In this document: piece by piece, positions 53,369 to 61,024 of the stretch
How positions within the stretch are numbered: the first letter of the stretch is position 1
How the letters are laid out: the number at the start of each line of letters is the position of its first letter
NCBI RefSeq assembly: GCF_004768545.1
Contig: NZ_CP038637.1
Coordinates: forward strand, 62,001-126,000
Direction of reading: 5' to 3'
Source: Cupriavidus oxalaticus
GTDB taxonomy: Bacteria; Pseudomonadota; Gammaproteobacteria; Burkholderiales; Burkholderiaceae
DNA length: 64,000 bases
Program-made: the position numbers and the translations under genes
Notes under the pieces: generated by a model
The model's input: the letters and a program-made list of their open reading frames with translations, nothing else
The model's database searches: none
Told to the model about the DNA's origin: nothing

Positions 53369-54295
53369 CTATGCGCCCTCTGGCTTCGGGGTGGGTGCAG
53401 GCTTTGTCTGGTCGCGGTACTTGGGCCAAGCGGAGCGCTTCGGCGCGTAGTGCGTCCGGGCTGTCCTCGTAGACGCGTGCCCCAGCAGGCGGGCGACTTC
53501 TTGATGATTGTGCACGGCCTTGACGTTTGCACTGAACTGGTGACGAGCTGAATAGAGCGCGTAGCGCTTGGTCGGGTCATTCCCCCAGAGGGCTTTACAC
53601 GCTCGGTTGACTGCCACTGCGCAGTTTTCGTGGATTTCCGTGAAGGACTTTCCTGCAGCAAGCATCTCGCGGACGGAGGCGATGTGCGCTCGGACGACCC
53701 CCATATCTTCGGCTGCGACAGGGACAGAGCGCGTCGGGCCGGTTCCTCTTCCATTTGTGGCCTTGGCGTTACGCGCATGCAGCAGGCCGGTGGTTTCGTC
53801 CAGTTCGGCGTACTCCCACTCGCGTGGGCGCAAGCCAGTCGCGACCGCGGCCATGAGCCATAAGCTTGCGCGCTTGGCGTAACGACCGTTCCGGGTAGGG
53901 TTCGAGAGGTTGGCGACAAGTAAATCGTAGTCAGCCTTCCGGATACCCTTGCGCTTGCGCGACGAAGTCTGGCCGACTGCATTCGGCGGCACGCAGTCAC
54001 CGTAAGGTAGGGTCCGGATCTCTTCAGCAGTCTGCGTGAAGAGAGCGTTGCCGGTCCTTTCGGCTTCGATCTCATAGCGACAGGCCAAACTGGCCTGGTA
54101 CTGCCGGAATGTCGACCACTTCCATTGGGAGGCGTTCCGCTTCATGAAGGCGACGACAGCCTCAGGCGGCGGATAGGCGTCATCAGGGAGCGCCATCTCT
54201 TTCGCCAAGCGGCTCATCAAGCCGTTTGCGCGCCGGAGGTAGCTCTCGATCGTTGCCGACGTCCGGGATTGCTCGCGTGCTCTGTTCGGATTCAT
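53369..54295 (-). CDS. Tyrosine recombinase (phage integrase family)
   Basis: 308 residues. The N-terminal SAM-like DNA-binding domain covers 1-105 and the catalytic domain about 125-300. The first Arg is in ATGLRPREWEY, the Arg-His pair in ALYSARHQFSANVK, the His in LLGHAST and the nucleophile Tyr in ARTHYAPK. It could resolve plasmid multimers or integrate DNA. The stem-loops at 54814-54867, about 520 bases upstream of its start, are a possible target. The first residue of the H-x-x-R box is changed (SARH), which is common in this family. Confidence 0.85.
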   Translation of the reverse strand: MNPNRAREQSRTSATIESYLRRANGLMSRLAKEMALPDDAYPPPEAVVAFMKRNASQWKWSTFRQYQASLACRYEIEAERTGNALFTQTAEEIRTLPYGDCVPPNAVGQTSSRKRKGIRKADYDLLVANLSNPTRNGRYAKRASLWLMAAVATGLRPREWEYAELDETTGLLHARNAKATNGRGTGPTRSVPVAAEDMGVVRAHIASVREMLAAGKSFTEIHENCAVAVNRACKALWGNDPTKRYALYSARHQFSANVKAVHNHQEVARLLGHASTRTARTHYAPKRSAWPKYRDQTKPAPTPKPEGA

Positions 54296-54813
54296 GTGCG
54301 TCGCGTTTCAATGGTTGCGGTTGGTTCCGTGGTCGGCTGACTTGAGCCTCACCCGCCCTGCTTTCTCTCAACGGCGTACCCGCCTTGTTGGCCTCGACCG
54401 TGCGCGGCTACCGCGGTGGCGGTCACTCACCAGATTGGATTCGATCCTGGCGGTTGCTGCCATGCTGCTTTCGCCCTCGGTCGGACCCTGCTTCCTCGAG
54501 CTGGCCAGCCTGACGCTGGCTCGGCGCGGCTTTGGCGGTTTCATATCCCGCGCCTTCCGCTCTCGGCTGATTCCTCCCACGTGGTTCCGGCCTGGCGGTG
54601 TCGTCTCGCTCGATTCCTTACCTGCGCGGCCATGCTGTTCGCCTTCAGACCCTGCCGGTGTCGTCCCGGAGGGGTGCTGGCCATGCGCGGCTGCTGTCGT
54701 GGCGATTGGTCACTGAGCTGTCGGTCACTTCCTGGTGGGTTGCTGTTCCTGCCGTTGCCTGCCGATGCGGGTTGCGATACTGGAAGATTCCGTTACTCGA
54801 ATTGGTATCGGCG

Positions 54814-54867
54814 GCGGCTATGTTTGCACATAGCCGCGTTACACGAGCGGTCGCTACGTCGTGTAAC
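54814..54867. repeat. Two adjacent stem-loops
   Basis: GCGGCTATG-6-CATAGCCGC (54814-54837) directly followed by GTTACACGA-12-TCGTGTAAC (54838-54867). Both are perfect 9-bp stems with no base between them. No T run follows, so they are unlikely to be terminators. Confidence 0.75.
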
Positions 54868-55279
54868 AGGCGGTCGGTGGCGGAATCCTAGCAGATACCT
54901 TGTGCGGGCGGAATCGAATGTCGTGTTTTCGGCACAGGGGTGAGGTCGGACGAGTTGCAACCGGCTCTGGCGTGACCTGAACAAGGTGAGCGCCCTGCCG
55001 AGCGGGCCCAGGTTTGCTGGCGCGATGGCTAAAACGCTCGCGCTTCACTCGACATCATGAAGTCTGTCGTGCGGCTAATCCTAGCCCTACAGCTTTGCCA
55101 GTCGCTGTCCTCGGATGCTGTCCGCCCGCATCCCGATTGCCCACCTTCTGGCCGGAATACAACGCCGTCGTGTTGTCCCTGCGGCATCGGAACGAGGCGT
55201 CAACCGGGGTTCGTCAGACACAGGAAGGCGGGCCTCCGGGAAGACGCTCTAGTGTCGCGGCAATCGAGATGCCAATGTT

Positions 55280-55316
55280 GTCCGTTACCGAGCATATCAA
55301 ATGCTCGGTAACGGAC
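55280..55316. repeat. Perfect 16-bp inverted repeat, candidate oriT element
   Basis: GTCCGTTACCGAGCAT, five-base loop, ATGCTCGGTAACGGAC. A 12-of-13 match to one arm (TCTGTTACCGAGC) recurs at 55428-55440. Large inverted repeats of this kind bind relaxases or their helpers next to nic sites. The lack of a T run argues against a terminator. No relaxase gene is in the window. Confidence 0.5.
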
Positions 55317-55484
55317 GCTGGCGCTAACACCTTATCAACGTAGCACGCTTATCCAGAGTGGAAATGCGGGCGGCACGCGGACTCTTTGCTTCGGGGCCCG
55401 CCACATTCGTCACCGGATGCAAGGATGTCTGTTACCGAGCTTTGTACCCAAGCGGGCCAATTGGACGCCGCAGCACCGCAGGTT

Positions 55485-55588
55485 CACTGCTCGATCACTA
55501 CGGGCCACTGCATGTTCACTGCCTGCTCACTGCAAGTGCACTGCGCGAGCAATGCAGAACGCTCGCAATGTCACCGTGATTGCACTGC
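55485..55588 (+). repeat. 11-bp-period repeat array before the traK-like gene
   Basis: CACTGC or a close variant starts at 55485, 55496, 55506, 55517, 55528, 55539, 55550 and 55583. The steps are 11 bp (one is 10), with degenerate units at 55561 and 55572. The period is one helical turn, so a protein would line up on one face. StbA of R388 binds 9-bp repeats spaced by 2 bp in the same place before its own operon. The protein at 55644 is therefore the likely binder. Confidence 0.75.
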
Positions 55589-55601
55589 GGAGCCGTTGAT
55601 T

Positions 55602-55623
55602 CCGTATAATGGCAATGATACGG
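55602..55623 (+). promoter_or_regulatory. Shared operator and promoter of the traKLM-like operon (copy 7)
   Basis: CCGTAT, ten bases, ATACGG, a perfect palindrome in its arms. TATAAT (55605-55610) is contained in it, with a start about 27 bases before ATG 55644. It begins 13 bases after the 11-bp repeat array ends. Confidence 0.8.
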
Positions 55624-55643
55624 ATTACAAAGGAGGCTCCGCG

Positions 55644-56099
55644 ATGGAGAGAAGCAGCGTGGCAGGCGCGCTGCGCGCATTGGCAACAGACAGCAAGGGG
55701 CGGTCCGAGACTGCGCGCCTGCGCGACGTGTTCGAGGAGGTGGAAGCAGCTCTCAGCGCTGGCGTGAAGCGCCAAGCGATCCTGGACGCTTTGAACGCGC
55801 AGGGCTTCAGGATGACCCTCAAGGGCTTCGAGAGCGCGATGTATCGAATCCGCAGACAACGAGGCAAGACGACCCGAGTGTCGTGCGCAGCCCCGTTGTC
55901 CGCTTCGCCGCCCATGCCCCCCCAGACCCAACCCACCTTTACCAGTGAGCCACCGGTGGCTAGCGCGGCTACAGCCGATACGGCCACTGAGGCAGTACGC
56001 GATGCACTGACCAATCAGCAATCGCGCGAAGAAAAATTCTCGCGTTACTCAAGCAGCACCACCCTTTCCAAACGTCTTGGACAGAAAAAGGAGTCCTAA
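55644..56099 (+). CDS. TraK/StbA-like DNA-binding protein
   Basis: 151 residues from ATG 55644, with AAAGGAGG seven bases before. The N-terminal 70 residues (SETARLRDVFEEVEAALSAG, then ILDALNAQGFRMTLKGFESA) match the short helical DNA-binding domain of StbA/TraK-type plasmid proteins. The rest is Pro/Thr-rich and flexible. The operon traK-traL-traM-like order and size (151, 229, 146 residues) resemble both RP4 traKLM and R388 stbABC. It probably binds the 11-bp array, controls its operon and keeps plasmids apart or the oriT ready. Confidence 0.65.
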   Translation: MERSSVAGALRALATDSKGRSETARLRDVFEEVEAALSAGVKRQAILDALNAQGFRMTLKGFESAMYRIRRQRGKTTRVSCAAPLSASPPMPPQTQPTFTSEPPVASAATADTATEAVRDALTNQQSREEKFSRYSSSTTLSKRLGQKKES

Positions 56100-56789
56100 A
56101 TGCGTGTCGCCGTTATCAACTTTTCAGGCAACGTTGGCAAGTCCACGCTCGCCCGCCATCTTCTCGCGCCGCGACTGAACACCGAGCTGATCACCGTCGA
56201 AACGATCAACGCAGACGAAGGCGGCGAGAGCATCAAGGCCAGCCAGTACGACGAGTTGCAAAGCCATCTGCTTACGAACGACGTTGCTGTGATCGATATT
56301 GGAGCCTCCAACATCGAGGCCTTCATCCATGCGATGACGCAATACCGCAGATCCCACGAGGACTTTGACTGTTTCGTTGTTCCGGTCGTGAAGGAATCCA
56401 AGCAGCAGAAAGACACTATCGCCACCATTGACGCGCTGTCAGCTCTTGGTGTGCCAGCTAAGAAGATCCGCGTGGTGTTCAACAAATTGGCCATCGATGA
56501 CGATGTGCATAGCGAGTTTGGGGCGATCTTCGGCTACGCCACTGAGGAAAAGAAATGCGTTGTGAGGCCTGAGGCCGCCGTCTTCGAGAACGATGTCTTT
56601 GAGAGAAGCAAGGCACTCAGCAAGACGATTTCCGAGATTCTGGCGGACACCACCGATTTCCGCGCCAAACTTAAGGAGGCCAAGGACGACCACGAGAAGG
56701 AACACTGCGTGCAAATGATCCTCGCCAAACGCCTGGCGGACTCGGCCAACGAAAACCTGGACGCGGTCTATAAGGTGTTGTTCAAGTAG
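56100..56789 (+). CDS. TraL/StbB-like ParA-family ATPase
   Basis: 229 residues starting one base after the previous stop, with AAAAGGAG before it. The P-loop is NFSGNVGKSTLARHL, a deviant Walker A with Asn/Val where ParA has Gly-Gly. Later VAVIDIGASNIEA and CFVVPVVKESKQQKDT give the Walker B region and the switch. The group is known in StbB of IncW and TraL of IncP plasmids, where it affects plasmid location or transfer. It is different from the true ParA at 59774. Confidence 0.75.
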   Translation: MRVAVINFSGNVGKSTLARHLLAPRLNTELITVETINADEGGESIKASQYDELQSHLLTNDVAVIDIGASNIEAFIHAMTQYRRSHEDFDCFVVPVVKESKQQKDTIATIDALSALGVPAKKIRVVFNKLAIDDDVHSEFGAIFGYATEEKKCVVRPEAAVFENDVFERSKALSKTISEILADTTDFRAKLKEAKDDHEKEHCVQMILAKRLADSANENLDAVYKVLFK

Positions 56790-56800
56790 AGCCCGCGGCT

Positions 56801-57241
56801 ATGCGTGATATCCGAAAGGTCCACGAAGCTCTCCTGGCGCAGCACTTCGAGGACGTCGACCAACTCGCAGACAAGATCTCAGACGCGGCCAAGAAGGTCG
56901 AGCTGGCCACGGCCACGCTAACCGCAATGAACGGCACGCCACGTCCTGCAATCTCGAAGCCAGCCCCTCACCGCACAACGCCGCATACGCGGGCAAGCTG
57001 GGAGAGGCGTGGAATGTGGGCCGCTGCAGTGATTGCAGGCGTCATCGTATCGGCTGGCGTGGGTGCCCTGGTTAGTCACCATCAGCCCGTGCAGACGCCC
57101 GAGCAGGCGCAGGCCACGGATATCGGTCGCGCCATTGTGCGAGCCTGGCCTAGGCTCGATAACGCAACGCAGACGACGATCTGGAACGCGCTCGACTCGC
57201 AAGCACAAGAGGCTCTAGCCTACTCCGTTCGACGCAGATAG
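56801..57241 (+). CDS. TraM/StbC-like membrane protein
   Basis: 146 residues. The first 45 are a coiled coil (EDVDQLADKISDAAKKVELA). A single transmembrane helix lies at about 72-92 (MWAAAVIAGVIVSAGVGALV). The end is a small periplasmic domain. It is the last gene of the traKLM-like operon and is followed by an inverted repeat. The size matches RP4 TraM. No sequence match can be claimed. Confidence 0.6.
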   Translation: MRDIRKVHEALLAQHFEDVDQLADKISDAAKKVELATATLTAMNGTPRPAISKPAPHRTTPHTRASWERRGMWAAAVIAGVIVSAGVGALVSHHQPVQTPEQAQATDIGRAIVRAWPRLDNATQTTIWNALDSQAQEALAYSVRRR

Positions 57242-57275
57242 TTCTGCGCCGGCCTTCCTTGGTTGGCTAGTAAGT

Positions 57276-57320
57276 CCTTGGCATTTCTTCCCGCCCTTTC
57301 TGAGGGGAAGGATGCCAAGG
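57276..57320. repeat. Imperfect inverted repeat, likely terminator
   Basis: CCTTGGCAT ... ATGCCAAGG with a further CTTCCC/GGGGAAG pair inside. The stem is long but no T run follows on either strand. It lies between the convergent genes at 56801 and 57358 and probably separates them. Confidence 0.5.
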
Positions 57321-57357
57321 CGCCGTAGTAGAGGTGGGCCGCACCTCAGGCACAGCA

Positions 57358-58599
57358 TCACGTCCCTGACGAAACGTCACTCAGCACGTATCCCTGCCCT
57401 ACCCTTTGGATTTCCCCGCTGGCCTCCATTGCGGCTAAATACCGTCGCGCCACAGCCTGCGTTGCCCCGTGCGCAGCATACACGGCACGCAGCGAAGGCT
57501 TGAGCCTGCCAGCCAGAATGTCGGCGCGTACACGCTGAAACCTTGCGCCATCGTCCTCACCAGTGCCGGAGTCTTGCACAGCCCGATGCGTAACGACTGC
57601 ACGATGCTGGGTCTGCTGCGGATCGGTTTCCACTGCATCGGCCCGCCGCATCATCGTTGATGCGGTCGACTGCATCGGGGTTGCTACAGTTGGCCGCTCG
57701 GCGGGCGCAGTCGTTTGTACAGTGACCTGCGGTTGGGCGAACGCTGCAGGTGCTGCGGCCAATGCAGCAAGTGGTGCCGCGGCGAACCGGCCTCCAGCAG
57801 AGCGCATCGTTGGGAGTGGCTGTGACACAGGTTCAGCCACGACTTCTGGCTCGCATAGGCCAACTGCATTGATGACGGTACGGCGGGCACGCAGTAGTGC
57901 ACCGGCCACAGCGAACAGAACGACCCCCATCAAGACGATCAGCAACGACCGGCACACTGCATAGGCGATCATGCCTTGTTCGCCCAGCGTATCCGTCAAG
58001 GTCGGCGCGGATGCGGCCTCGAGGCGAGCAAGCTCTGTCACTTGGCCAGAGAGCTTAGCTTCCACGTCCAGCGCCTGGCGGGCCTGCTTTGCGGCAGCCT
58101 CGCGAATCCATACGTTGCTGCTCTGCGCCTGCCTTGCAGACGTCTCGCGCAGGGAAGATGCCGCTTCACGCTGCGCCACGATTGATGCGCGCAGCTCTTG
58201 GATTCTCGTGTTTTGGCTATGTGAGGCGGCTTGGGACGTGCGCACCATAGCCACCTGGGTGACATAGAGCGTGCCGGCCTCAAAGGCGAGTAGGGCAAGG
58301 CCCAACGCTACAAGCTTGAAACGGGCGGCGCGCAACGCTGTGCGAGGCAGGAGAGCGGCCAAGCCAAAGGCGAGCAATTCAACGACGACCATTAGCGCAC
58401 CCGCGGCCATCAGTGCTTGGCGCGCAGGTTCATCAGCTTCGGTGCGCTCAAGGCCGAGCACGAAAAAGCGCGTGGTAATTACTGCGGCGGCCACGCCCCC
58501 AGCGCCTGAAATCAAGGCGAGGGCAACGTAAGCCCACGGACGCAAATGACGGTCGTTTGCCTCCCGGCCGGCTCGGGCAGGGTATGATTGAGTCAGCAT
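57358..58599 (-). CDS. Membrane protein with coiled coil and DNA-binding-like tail
   Basis: 413 residues. Three transmembrane helices lie in the first 115 residues (about 23-48, 63-85, 92-115), then a coiled coil (about 128-195: SQNTRIQELRASIVAQREAA), a fourth helix (about 212-238), a Pro/Thr/Gln-rich linker, and a winged-helix-like end (about 350-410: RADILAGRLKPSLRAVYAA, then QAVARRYLAAMEASGEIQRV). A membrane protein whose tail may bind DNA, sitting next to the parS-like sites and parB, could anchor the plasmid. This is inference; no family recognised. Confidence 0.65.
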   Translation of the reverse strand: MLTQSYPARAGREANDRHLRPWAYVALALISGAGGVAAAVITTRFFVLGLERTEADEPARQALMAAGALMVVVELLAFGLAALLPRTALRAARFKLVALGLALLAFEAGTLYVTQVAMVRTSQAASHSQNTRIQELRASIVAQREAASSLRETSARQAQSSNVWIREAAAKQARQALDVEAKLSGQVTELARLEAASAPTLTDTLGEQGMIAYAVCRSLLIVLMGVVLFAVAGALLRARRTVINAVGLCEPEVVAEPVSQPLPTMRSAGGRFAAAPLAALAAAPAAFAQPQVTVQTTAPAERPTVATPMQSTASTMMRRADAVETDPQQTQHRAVVTHRAVQDSGTGEDDGARFQRVRADILAGRLKPSLRAVYAAHGATQAVARRYLAAMEASGEIQRVGQGYVLSDVSSGT

Positions 58600-58704
58600 T
58601 CCAATTTCCTGGTTTGGGTTGGGGTGTCAGGTGCCGGGTAGGGGGCCTAATCCCTATCCCGGCACTGCTTCTACTGCGAGTCTGTGTAAGGCGCCAAGGG
58701 CGGC

Positions 58705-58757
58705 TTATACATGATGTATAACCCTCCAACTTTCGCGCGCTTATACATGATGTATAA
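58705..58757. repeat. parS: Twin palindromes, candidate parS
   Basis: TTATACATGATGTATAA at 58705-58721 and again at 58741-58757. The second copy extends to a 21-bp palindrome (GC on the left and GC on the right). They are 36 bp apart, about three and a half turns, and lie directly downstream of parB. They are the only copies I found, so they are the best candidates for the ParB-binding centromere. Confidence 0.7.
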
Positions 58758-58763
58758 GCGGCG

Positions 58764-59765
58764 TTAAGCGGTCGGCTTCACGCCCAGTTGTGCCTGGATG
58801 AAGTCGTCCACGAGTTCGGCCAATTTCTGTTGCTGTTCCTCGGTCAGGACAGTTTTCTTGCACACAACCTTCGTGTCCTTGCCGCTTACACTGACAGATA
58901 CCAAGCCCGTGTTATTCCTAGCCGATTTGGGGGCCTCCGCCTCCCGCGGGCCGTCGTCCATCAGCGCAGCAAAGACCTTCTTCGGCGTGCGCTCAGTGAC
59001 TTCCTTAGCTTGACGCAACCGCTCTGCGAGAACGCGCGGCTCCAGCTTCGATAAGCCGGTTAAGTCTTTCACCCACGGAAACTGGATATCGTTTGGACTA
59101 TCGAACGCCTCCACCAAGGTAGAGGGCAGGGCAAACGCCGCAATCGAACGGGAAACGTGCGCTTGACTCACTCCGACATCCGACGCCATAGCGTTCTGCG
59201 AAGGCCACAGCCCTGCGTCCAGAGCCATTTGGTATGACCGGCCTTGCTCCCAGGCACTAGGGTTCTTGCGCTCCCGGTTCTCGTGCTCCATCTGCATAAA
59301 CAGATCACGATCGGTCAGTTGCTCATCGATCTGCGCCAACACCGGAAGATTGTCGACCAGGCATGCGTGATGACGCCGGTTTCCAAACACCAACTCGTAT
59401 TCGCCGTCTTCGCGCGGACGAACCTTGATCGGAACCACGTTGCCCTGAGTGCTCTTAATGGCCTCCCGCAACTCCTGGAAGGCTCCATCCGAATAGCTGT
59501 CCTCATGCCGGTTAGCCCAGCGCGAGCGATGCACCAGCTTCGGGTCGAGCTTGCGAACTGGCTGAGCACCGTCAAACTTCTCAAGCTCGCTTTTCAGTGA
59601 CTCAACCTGCTTGGTGTGTTCCAGCATCTGCTGACGGAACGCAAGCATCTGTCCCGGCCCTGTCTTCGGCGCGCTATCCCGCTCTCTGGACTGCGGCTCT
59701 TCGGACGCAGGCCGCGCCACGCCAATATTGCCGGACTTGGCCAGCAAACGATCCTTGATCGACAT
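58764..59765 (-). CDS. parB: Partition protein ParB
   Basis: 333 residues from ATG 59765 with AAGGAGG before it. The ParB/Srx domain has VPIKVRPREDGEYELVFGNR then RHHACLVDNLP (about 118-145) and the HTH SQNAMASDVGVSQAHVSRSI (about 200-225). The N-terminus has a basic/coiled stretch for ParA contact, and the C-terminus a dimerisation part. It follows parA by eight bases. It binds parS and spreads to drive segregation. Confidence 0.93.
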   Translation of the reverse strand: MSIKDRLLAKSGNIGVARPASEEPQSRERDSAPKTGPGQMLAFRQQMLEHTKQVESLKSELEKFDGAQPVRKLDPKLVHRSRWANRHEDSYSDGAFQELREAIKSTQGNVVPIKVRPREDGEYELVFGNRRHHACLVDNLPVLAQIDEQLTDRDLFMQMEHENRERKNPSAWEQGRSYQMALDAGLWPSQNAMASDVGVSQAHVSRSIAAFALPSTLVEAFDSPNDIQFPWVKDLTGLSKLEPRVLAERLRQAKEVTERTPKKVFAALMDDGPREAEAPKSARNNTGLVSVSVSGKDTKVVCKKTVLTEEQQQKLAELVDDFIQAQLGVKPTA

Positions 59766-59773
59766 ATACCTCC

Positions 59774-60928
59774 TTACTGAGCGGTCTTGGCCCAATAGGC
59801 CTGGATGGATTGCTCGACCAATTCTGTGACTCGGTCATAGGCCTCGCGGGCCCGCCGATAGGTGCTTGCGCTACCGTCATAGCGCGACACGTCATAGACC
59901 GTACCGAACTCCGCGGAGGAATTGGAAGTGACCGTCGTCTTCGGGATCTCCACCGGCAAAACCTTCTCTGCGTAGGTCGCGGAGATCCACTGGCGCACCA
60001 CGCTGGCCGCGGCATCGTTGTGGTCCACTCGCGCGAGCAGTACGTGAATGAACTCGAAAGTCTTATCCACGCCCGTAGTCTGAGTCAGGTTCAGCGCCAG
60101 GTCGCTGAAAAGAGTCCAGAACTGTGCAGAGCTGGCAAAATCCAAAGCATTTGGCGGCGTAGGCACGATCAAGCCATCAGCCGCCATGAAGGCGTTGACC
60201 GTGCCGTAGCTCAGCGCGGGCGGGGTGTCGATCAGAATCACGTCGTAGGCCTCGCGCGTAGCGGCAAGCCCCCCGTTCAGGACATTCCAAAACTGAAACT
60301 CCGGGTCCTTCATCTGTCGTGCAGGCAGACCAAATTCGCAGGTGAACAGGGTAGGGGAAGCAGGTACTAGGTCAATGCCGTCCCAATAGGTAGAGCGGAT
60401 GGCATAGTCCAGCGAGTCCTCATCCCCATTGGCCAGCGGGACAAACGTGTCTTCTTCGCGAACTTCGGTGTCAGGCAGGATGCCGAATAGCGTGGTCAGC
60501 GAGCCTTGTGGGTCCATGTCGATCACGAGCACGCGATGACCCCGCAGGCTAAGTCCTTGCGCGAGAGTCATCGTCGTGGTGGTCTTGCTCACACCACCTT
60601 TGAAATTGCACACGGCGATGGTCATCGCCTTCGCACCCTTCGGCTTGGCCATCTTTGCGCGAAAGACGCGGACCCACTCCCGGGCCTCTGCCAACGTGAA
60701 TTCCCGACGACGGCCTGTGTCGTTCACCACGCCACTCGGCAACTCGTTGCGAGTCAATCGATAAGCGATGGCGGTCTTTTCCGCGCCGCACAGACCGGCG
60801 AGTTGGACCATGTTGAAGACAGGCGGTTGCTTTCGAGCCTCTGGCGCCAGCATTCGCCCCCGCACGTCCCTAACAGTGCTGGCGGCTTTTAGTGCCTGTT
60901 CCGCAATGTCGTAGATAGAAATCGCCAT
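59774..60928 (-). CDS. parA: Partition ATPase ParA (type Ia with N-terminal HTH)
   Basis: 384 residues from ATG 60928. An N-terminal DNA-binding domain (about 35-95: FNMVQLAGLCGAEKTAIAYR, TGRRREFTLAEAREWVRVF) is typical of type Ia ParA proteins that also repress their own operon. The deviant Walker A KGGVSKTTT is at 110-118, with VLVIDMDPQGS and VILIDTPPALSYG after it. ParA moves plasmids along the nucleoid with ParB. The inverted repeat upstream (60941-61013) is its likely operator. Confidence 0.95.
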   Translation of the reverse strand: MAISIYDIAEQALKAASTVRDVRGRMLAPEARKQPPVFNMVQLAGLCGAEKTAIAYRLTRNELPSGVVNDTGRRREFTLAEAREWVRVFRAKMAKPKGAKAMTIAVCNFKGGVSKTTTTMTLAQGLSLRGHRVLVIDMDPQGSLTTLFGILPDTEVREEDTFVPLANGDEDSLDYAIRSTYWDGIDLVPASPTLFTCEFGLPARQMKDPEFQFWNVLNGGLAATREAYDVILIDTPPALSYGTVNAFMAADGLIVPTPPNALDFASSAQFWTLFSDLALNLTQTTGVDKTFEFIHVLLARVDHNDAAASVVRQWISATYAEKVLPVEIPKTTVTSNSSAEFGTVYDVSRYDGSASTYRRAREAYDRVTELVEQSIQAYWAKTAQ

Positions 60929-60940
60929 GAGCAAGCCCTT

Positions 60941-61013
60941 CATCAATTTGAGATGAAGGCATCATATCTTGCCCCGACACAGAGAAGCAAACAAATTTGA
61001 ACCTAAATTGATG
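60941..61013. promoter_or_regulatory. Putative ParA operator and promoter region
   Basis: CATCAATTT (60941-60949) and AAATTGATG (61005-61013) form an inverted repeat around an AT-rich stretch with a second CAAATTTGAA element. It lies between rep and parA, where the autoregulatory site of type Ia systems is expected. Confidence 0.5.
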
Positions 61014-61024
61014 CTTTCAACCAA

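Larger units (their letters stand above)
54296..55479. other. Long non-coding region with inverted repeats
   Basis: About 1.2 kb without a gene I can support; frames here have no ribosome-binding sites and odd compositions. The left part repeats motifs such as GCCATGCTG and GGCGGTG. The right part holds strong stem-loops (54814-54867 and 55280-55316) and leads into the 11-bp repeats. It is the most likely place of the transfer origin. Confidence 0.5.

Noticed and set aside
54294..55343. Several open frames of 60-175 codons between the recombinase and the repeat array
   Set aside because: They overlap each other in different frames, lack ribosome-binding sites and have Cys/Arg/Trp-rich compositions typical of chance frames in GC-rich DNA.
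55485..55588. CRISPR-like repeat array
   Set aside because: The unit is only about 6 conserved bases with an 11-bp period, without spacers, and there are no cas genes. It is a protein-binding array.
57276..57320. Rho-independent terminator with high confidence
   Set aside because: The stem is long and placed between convergent genes, but no T run follows on either strand. Recorded only as an inverted repeat.
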